64,000 nt of DNA from Hydrocarboniphaga sp965279055. Lineage in GTDB: Bacteria > Pseudomonadota > Gammaproteobacteria > Nevskiales > Nevskiaceae. The DNA lies in the NCBI RefSeq assembly GCF_965279055.1, contig NZ_OZ257125.1, positions 3,100,001 through 3,164,000 of the forward strand. Direction: 5' to 3'. The notes under the pieces are model-generated. The model saw nothing but the letters and a program-made list of their open reading frames with translations. It was not told where the DNA came from and did not search any database. This document shows positions 61,244 to 64,000 of the stretch, piece by piece. The position numbers and the translations under genes are program-made. How positions within the stretch are numbered: the stretch's first letter is position 1; each line of letters begins with the position of its first letter.

Positions 61244-62362
61244 CTACTTCGCAGCCGCGCCATCGAGCCGCTTGCCGCTGTCGTTGGCGACGTCGACACG
61301 CGGCACCACCGACATGCCCGGCACCAGATGCAGGCCGGCTTCCGGTGCCGGATCGAACAGCAGCTTCACCGGCACGCGCTGCACCACCTTGACGTAGTTG
61401 CCGCTGGCGTTTTCCGCCGGCAGCAGGCTGAAAGCGCTGCCGGTGCCGGCCTGCAGGCTGTCGACTTTGGCCTGGAATTTATGGTCCGGATACGCGTCGA
61501 TCTTCACCGTCACCGTCTGGCCGACGCGCATGTGTCGCAGCTGCGTCTCCTTGAAGTTGGCGACGATCCAGGGCGTGTTGCCGACCAGCGCCAGCACCGG
61601 CGAGCCAGCGGCAACCTGCGAGCCCTGAAACACATTCTTGCGCGTGACCAGGCCGTCGGTCGGCGCGACCACCTGGGTGTACGACAGCTGCAGCTGTGCC
61701 TGGTCCAGTGCCGCCTGCGCCTGCGCGACTGCGGCTTGCGCGCCGGCGACCATCGCCTCTTTCGCCGCGGTCTGCTGCGGCGTGGTCTGCGCGGCGTCGA
61801 GCTGCGCGTGCGCCTGTTCGGCCTGCGCCTGCAGAGCGCGCGCGGTGGTGGTCGCCTGGTCCAGTGTCTGCTGCGATATTTCGTCTTTCTTGTACAGCGA
61901 CTCGTAGCGCGCGACGTCGGCCTTGGCGCGTTCGGCCTGCGCCTGCGCGGCGCGCAAACCGGCACGCGCCTGCGCCACACCGGCCGGCGCGCTGGTGCGC
62001 GTGATCGTCAGATCGGCCTCGGCCGACAGCGCCTGCGCTTTCGCCGCCGCGAGATTCGCCTCGGCCTGGCGCACGCGCGTCTGGTAGTCGGCGGGATCGA
62101 TTTCGAACAGCGCATCGCCGGCCTTGACCGACTGGTTGTCGGCGACATGCACTGCGACCACGGTGCCGGCCACACGCGGCGCCAGCATCGTGATGTCGGC
62201 CTGGATGAAAGCGTCGTCGGTGGATTCGACACCGCGTCCGCTCCACCACAGAACCGCCGCGAACAGCAGGATCAGGCCGATGCCGGCCGCCAGCCACAGC
62301 CGCGAGCTTTGCTTCTTCACCGCTGCCTGAGTCGCCGGCTGCGCTGCCTGTTCCTCGTTCAT
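61244..62362 (-). CDS. emrA: HlyD-family membrane fusion protein, EmrA-like
   Basis: Periplasmic adaptor between EmrB and a TolC-type channel. 372 residues. One N-terminal membrane segment (LWLAAGIGLILLFAAVLWWS), then DDAFIQADITMLAPRVAGTV and the lipoyl half VHVADNQSVKAGDALFEIDP. A long Ala/Gln-rich coiled coil (about 100-215) is followed by the second lipoyl half (VVAPTDGLVTRKNVFQGSQV). The start at 62362 (MNEEQ) is chosen because upstream codons translate a family C repeat. Confidence 0.93.
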   Translation of the reverse strand: MNEEQAAQPATQAAVKKQSSRLWLAAGIGLILLFAAVLWWSGRGVESTDDAFIQADITMLAPRVAGTVVAVHVADNQSVKAGDALFEIDPADYQTRVRQAEANLAAAKAQALSAEADLTITRTSAPAGVAQARAGLRAAQAQAERAKADVARYESLYKKDEISQQTLDQATTTARALQAQAEQAHAQLDAAQTTPQQTAAKEAMVAGAQAAVAQAQAALDQAQLQLSYTQVVAPTDGLVTRKNVFQGSQVAAGSPVLALVGNTPWIVANFKETQLRHMRVGQTVTVKIDAYPDHKFQAKVDSLQAGTGSAFSLLPAENASGNYVKVVQRVPVKLLFDPAPEAGLHLVPGMSVVPRVDVANDSGKRLDGAAAK

Positions 62363-62397
62363 CGTTTCACTCGTCCCTGATCCACATTTCGATAAGC

Positions 62398-62482
62398 CGT
62401 CATTCCCGCGTAGGCGGGAATCCAGAAACGTCGCGGCAGTGCTGCCGGCAAGACTGGATTCCCGCCTCCGCGGGAATGACGG
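62398..62482. repeat. REP-type palindrome pair, family C copy 5
   Basis: Inverted pair of GTCATTCCCGCGTAGGCGGG units in the 137-base gap between tolC and emrA. Two different repeat families thus punctuate this operon. Confidence 0.85.
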
Positions 62483-62499
62483 CAAGAAAAACTTCGGCG

Positions 62500-63852
62500 C
62501 TACAGATCAAACTGCCGCGCCCTGCCCTGCGCCGCGGCCAGGTTCACTCGCGCCTGCTGCTGCGCGGCGGTCGCCGCGACGTACTGCGCGCGGGCGCGCG
62601 CCAGGCTGGCCTGCGCGCTGACCACGTCGAGATTGTTGGCGACGCCGTTGCTGAAGCGGTCGCGCGACAGATCCAGCTCGCGCTGCGCCAGGTCGCGCGC
62701 CGACACCGCGGCGCGCACCTGCTCGGCGCTGTTGGCCAGCGTCGCCAGCGCCAGGCGCACGTCCTGCTCGATCTGCTGTTGCAGGTCCTGCATCTGCAGG
62801 CGCTGCTGCTCGAGCTGGTTGGTCGCGGCCGCATCTTCGGCGGCGAGCGAGCCGCCGCTGTAAATCGGCAGGTCGATCACCGCGCCATAGCGATAAGTGT
62901 CCTCGTCGGCTTCGCCCGGTACTTTCGACGACAGGCCGTAGTTGCCGACCACCGACAGCGTCGGCAGGCGACGGCGATGCGCGGCCTGCAGTCGCGCGTC
63001 GGCCTGGGCGATCGAGGCTTCGACCGCGCGCAGTTCGCTGCGTGAGGCGCGCGCCGTGTTCAGCGCCTGCTCCGCGGTCACGCCGAGTTCCGGCACGGCA
63101 CCGGGCAGCGCGCCAGGGCCGCCGTCGAGACGGCCACTGAGCTGCGGTGCGTCCTGCATCGGCAGCACCGCCAGGCGCTGCAGCTGCAGGCGCGCCTGCG
63201 CGATACGGGTCTGCGATTCGGACACCGCGTAGCGATCCTGCGCGACCGCGGTCTCGGCGCGCGCGACGTCGACGCCGGTGGCGATGCCGGCACCTTTCTG
63301 GTCGCGCGCCAGGTTCAGCAGATCCTCGGCCAGCGCCAGATCGGACTGCGCGCTCAGCAGCGCCTGCTCGCCGGCGAGCACCTGGATGTAGCTCAGCGCG
63401 ACATTGCTGGCGATCTGCTCGGCGGTGACGTCGGCCTGGGCCCTGGCCGCGTCGATCGCGAAGCCGGCGCCGGCGACGTCGCTGGCGCGTGCCAGGTCGA
63501 CCACTTTCTGCGACAGGTTCAGGCGCGCGTCGAACACGTTGTACGGACCGATCAGGTCCGGCAGGCCGGGAAAGTTAAAACCCAGCGTCGCGGGATTGGT
63601 GGTCTGGCGCACCTGCGACACCTCGACGCCGAGCTGCGGCAGCAGCGCCGCGCGTGTCGAGTCGCGCTGGATCTCGGCCAGCGCGATGTTGCGGTCGGCC
63701 AGATGCTGGCGCGGCGCCTCGGCCAGCGCGCGCTGGATCAGCGACTGCAGGCCCAGTGGCGCGGGCGCATCGGCGGCCCGCGCCGCGGCGGCGCCGCAGA
63801 CCAGGGCGGCAGCGACCGCCGCCGGCGTCAACCGGGCAAGGAAACTATTCAT
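62500..63852 (-). CDS. TolC-family outer membrane efflux channel
   Basis: About 450 residues with a signal peptide (AAVAAALVCGAAAARA). Two repeated outer membrane efflux domains are seen. The first contains QLGVEVSQVRQTTNPATLGF, a long helix and YAVSESQTRIAQARLQLQRL. The second contains RSELRAVEASIAQADARLQA and LSVVGNYGLSSKVPGEADED. It should form the exit duct for EmrAB. The ATG at 63852 overlaps the marR stop (ATGA), which sets the start over 63858. Confidence 0.92.
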   Translation of the reverse strand: MNSFLARLTPAAVAAALVCGAAAARAADAPAPLGLQSLIQRALAEAPRQHLADRNIALAEIQRDSTRAALLPQLGVEVSQVRQTTNPATLGFNFPGLPDLIGPYNVFDARLNLSQKVVDLARASDVAGAGFAIDAARAQADVTAEQIASNVALSYIQVLAGEQALLSAQSDLALAEDLLNLARDQKGAGIATGVDVARAETAVAQDRYAVSESQTRIAQARLQLQRLAVLPMQDAPQLSGRLDGGPGALPGAVPELGVTAEQALNTARASRSELRAVEASIAQADARLQAAHRRRLPTLSVVGNYGLSSKVPGEADEDTYRYGAVIDLPIYSGGSLAAEDAAATNQLEQQRLQMQDLQQQIEQDVRLALATLANSAEQVRAAVSARDLAQRELDLSRDRFSNGVANNLDVVSAQASLARARAQYVAATAAQQQARVNLAAAQGRARQFDL

Positions 63853-64000
63853 GTACATTGATTATTAGTCTGTTTACTAACCTGCCGGCGATCGAGCGCG
63901 TTCTCGACCAGACGCATCAGCATTTCCTGCAGCAGCGCGCGCTCGCCCGGCGACAGCGGCGCCAGGAAGCGCTCCTCCTCGGCGATGATCGGCACCAGGG
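63849..64000 (-). CDS. MarR-type regulator, C-terminal fragment at window edge
   Basis: Only the last 49 residues are inside the window, reading LVPIIAEEERFLAPLSPGER and then ALLQEMLMRLVENALDRRQ, the C-terminal dimerisation helices of MarR/EmrR-like repressors. The stop TGA overlaps the tolC ATG, so the two are coupled. Family is inferred from this tail and from the efflux operon behind it; the DNA-binding domain is not in view. Confidence 0.6.
   Translation of the reverse strand, partial: LVPIIAEEERFLAPLSPGERALLQEMLMRLVENALDRRQVSKQTNNQCT
63865..63880. promoter_or_regulatory. AT-rich palindrome at the marR-tolC junction
   Basis: TTAGT-N6-ACTAA, a perfect 5-bp inverted repeat in an AT-rich patch (TTATTAGTCTGTTTACTAAC) inside otherwise GC-rich coding sequence, just upstream of tolC. 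It resembles MarR/TetR operator sites, but it falls in the marR coding tail and could be chance. Confidence 0.35.

Noticed and set aside
59765..62380. An 871-codon plus-strand frame opposite emrB and emrA
   Set aside because: Runs through two real genes and an intergenic repeat on the other strand; no domain.
62363..62485. Possible N-terminal extension of EmrA (PRRRES...DSRLRGNDG)
   Set aside because: It is a translated family C repeat; the adaptor starts at MNEEQ.

Overview
The window looks like chromosome from a high-GC gammaproteobacterium, probably near Xanthomonadales/Nevskiales. This is inferred from GC-rich codon use, a suhB/trmJ/cysE block next to Fe-S genes, yajC-secD-secF, dcd near mrp, abundant palindromic REP-type repeats, and several genes whose start codon lies 6-7 bases after a TANNNT -10 box (probable leaderless mRNAs). 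No rRNA or tRNA gene was recognised.

Region by region: 1-1.9 kb holds the 3' part of an IS1182-type transposase abutting a secreted-protein gene that seems to have lost its 5' end. 1.9-9.2 kb is housekeeping (GNAT, RecQ, a DUF815-type ATPase, an acyl-CoA-binding protein, FolA-ThyA) plus a VNGGI-repeat secreted protein and an SDR. 9.3-15.4 kb is an Fe-S/cysteine block: IscA, an IscU-like protein lacking two key residues, two cysteine desulfurases, CysE, TrmJ and SuhB. 15.6-23.7 kb holds a CvrA-type K+/H+ antiporter, SecF/SecD/YajC and RlmKL. 24-35.4 kb holds a UDG-superfamily protein and dispersed glycogen genes (glgP, glgC, glgB, glgA), interleaved with a sedolisin-like protease and a beta-lactamase-fold hydrolase. 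35.6-39 kb is a three-gene operon: two JmjC/cupin proteins flanking a membrane di-iron hydroxylase. 40.3-51.1 kb is a complete type I-F CRISPR-Cas locus (33 repeats, 32 spacers, leader, cas6f-cas7f-cas5f-cas8f, cas2-3, cas1) with a BrnT-type toxin-antitoxin pair inserted antiparallel between cas8f and cas2-3. 51-59.5 kb holds a DUF1624-like membrane protein, Dcd, a papain/alpha-beta-hydrolase fusion, a GST, Mrp and two secreted proteins. 59.5-64 kb is a MarR-TolC-EmrA-EmrB efflux operon running off the right edge.

Most unusual points: (i) both cupin proteins carry H-x-A where the family has the iron-binding H-x-D, the arrangement known from Fe/2-oxoglutarate halogenases; (ii) a toxin-antitoxin module splits the I-F cas genes; (iii) one spacer encodes a peptide resembling a motif of phage-borne DNA methyltransferases; (iv) a 5'-UTR stem can hide the ribosome binding site of the sedolisin gene; (v) palindromic repeats supply stop codons to glgB and trmJ and punctuate the efflux operon.
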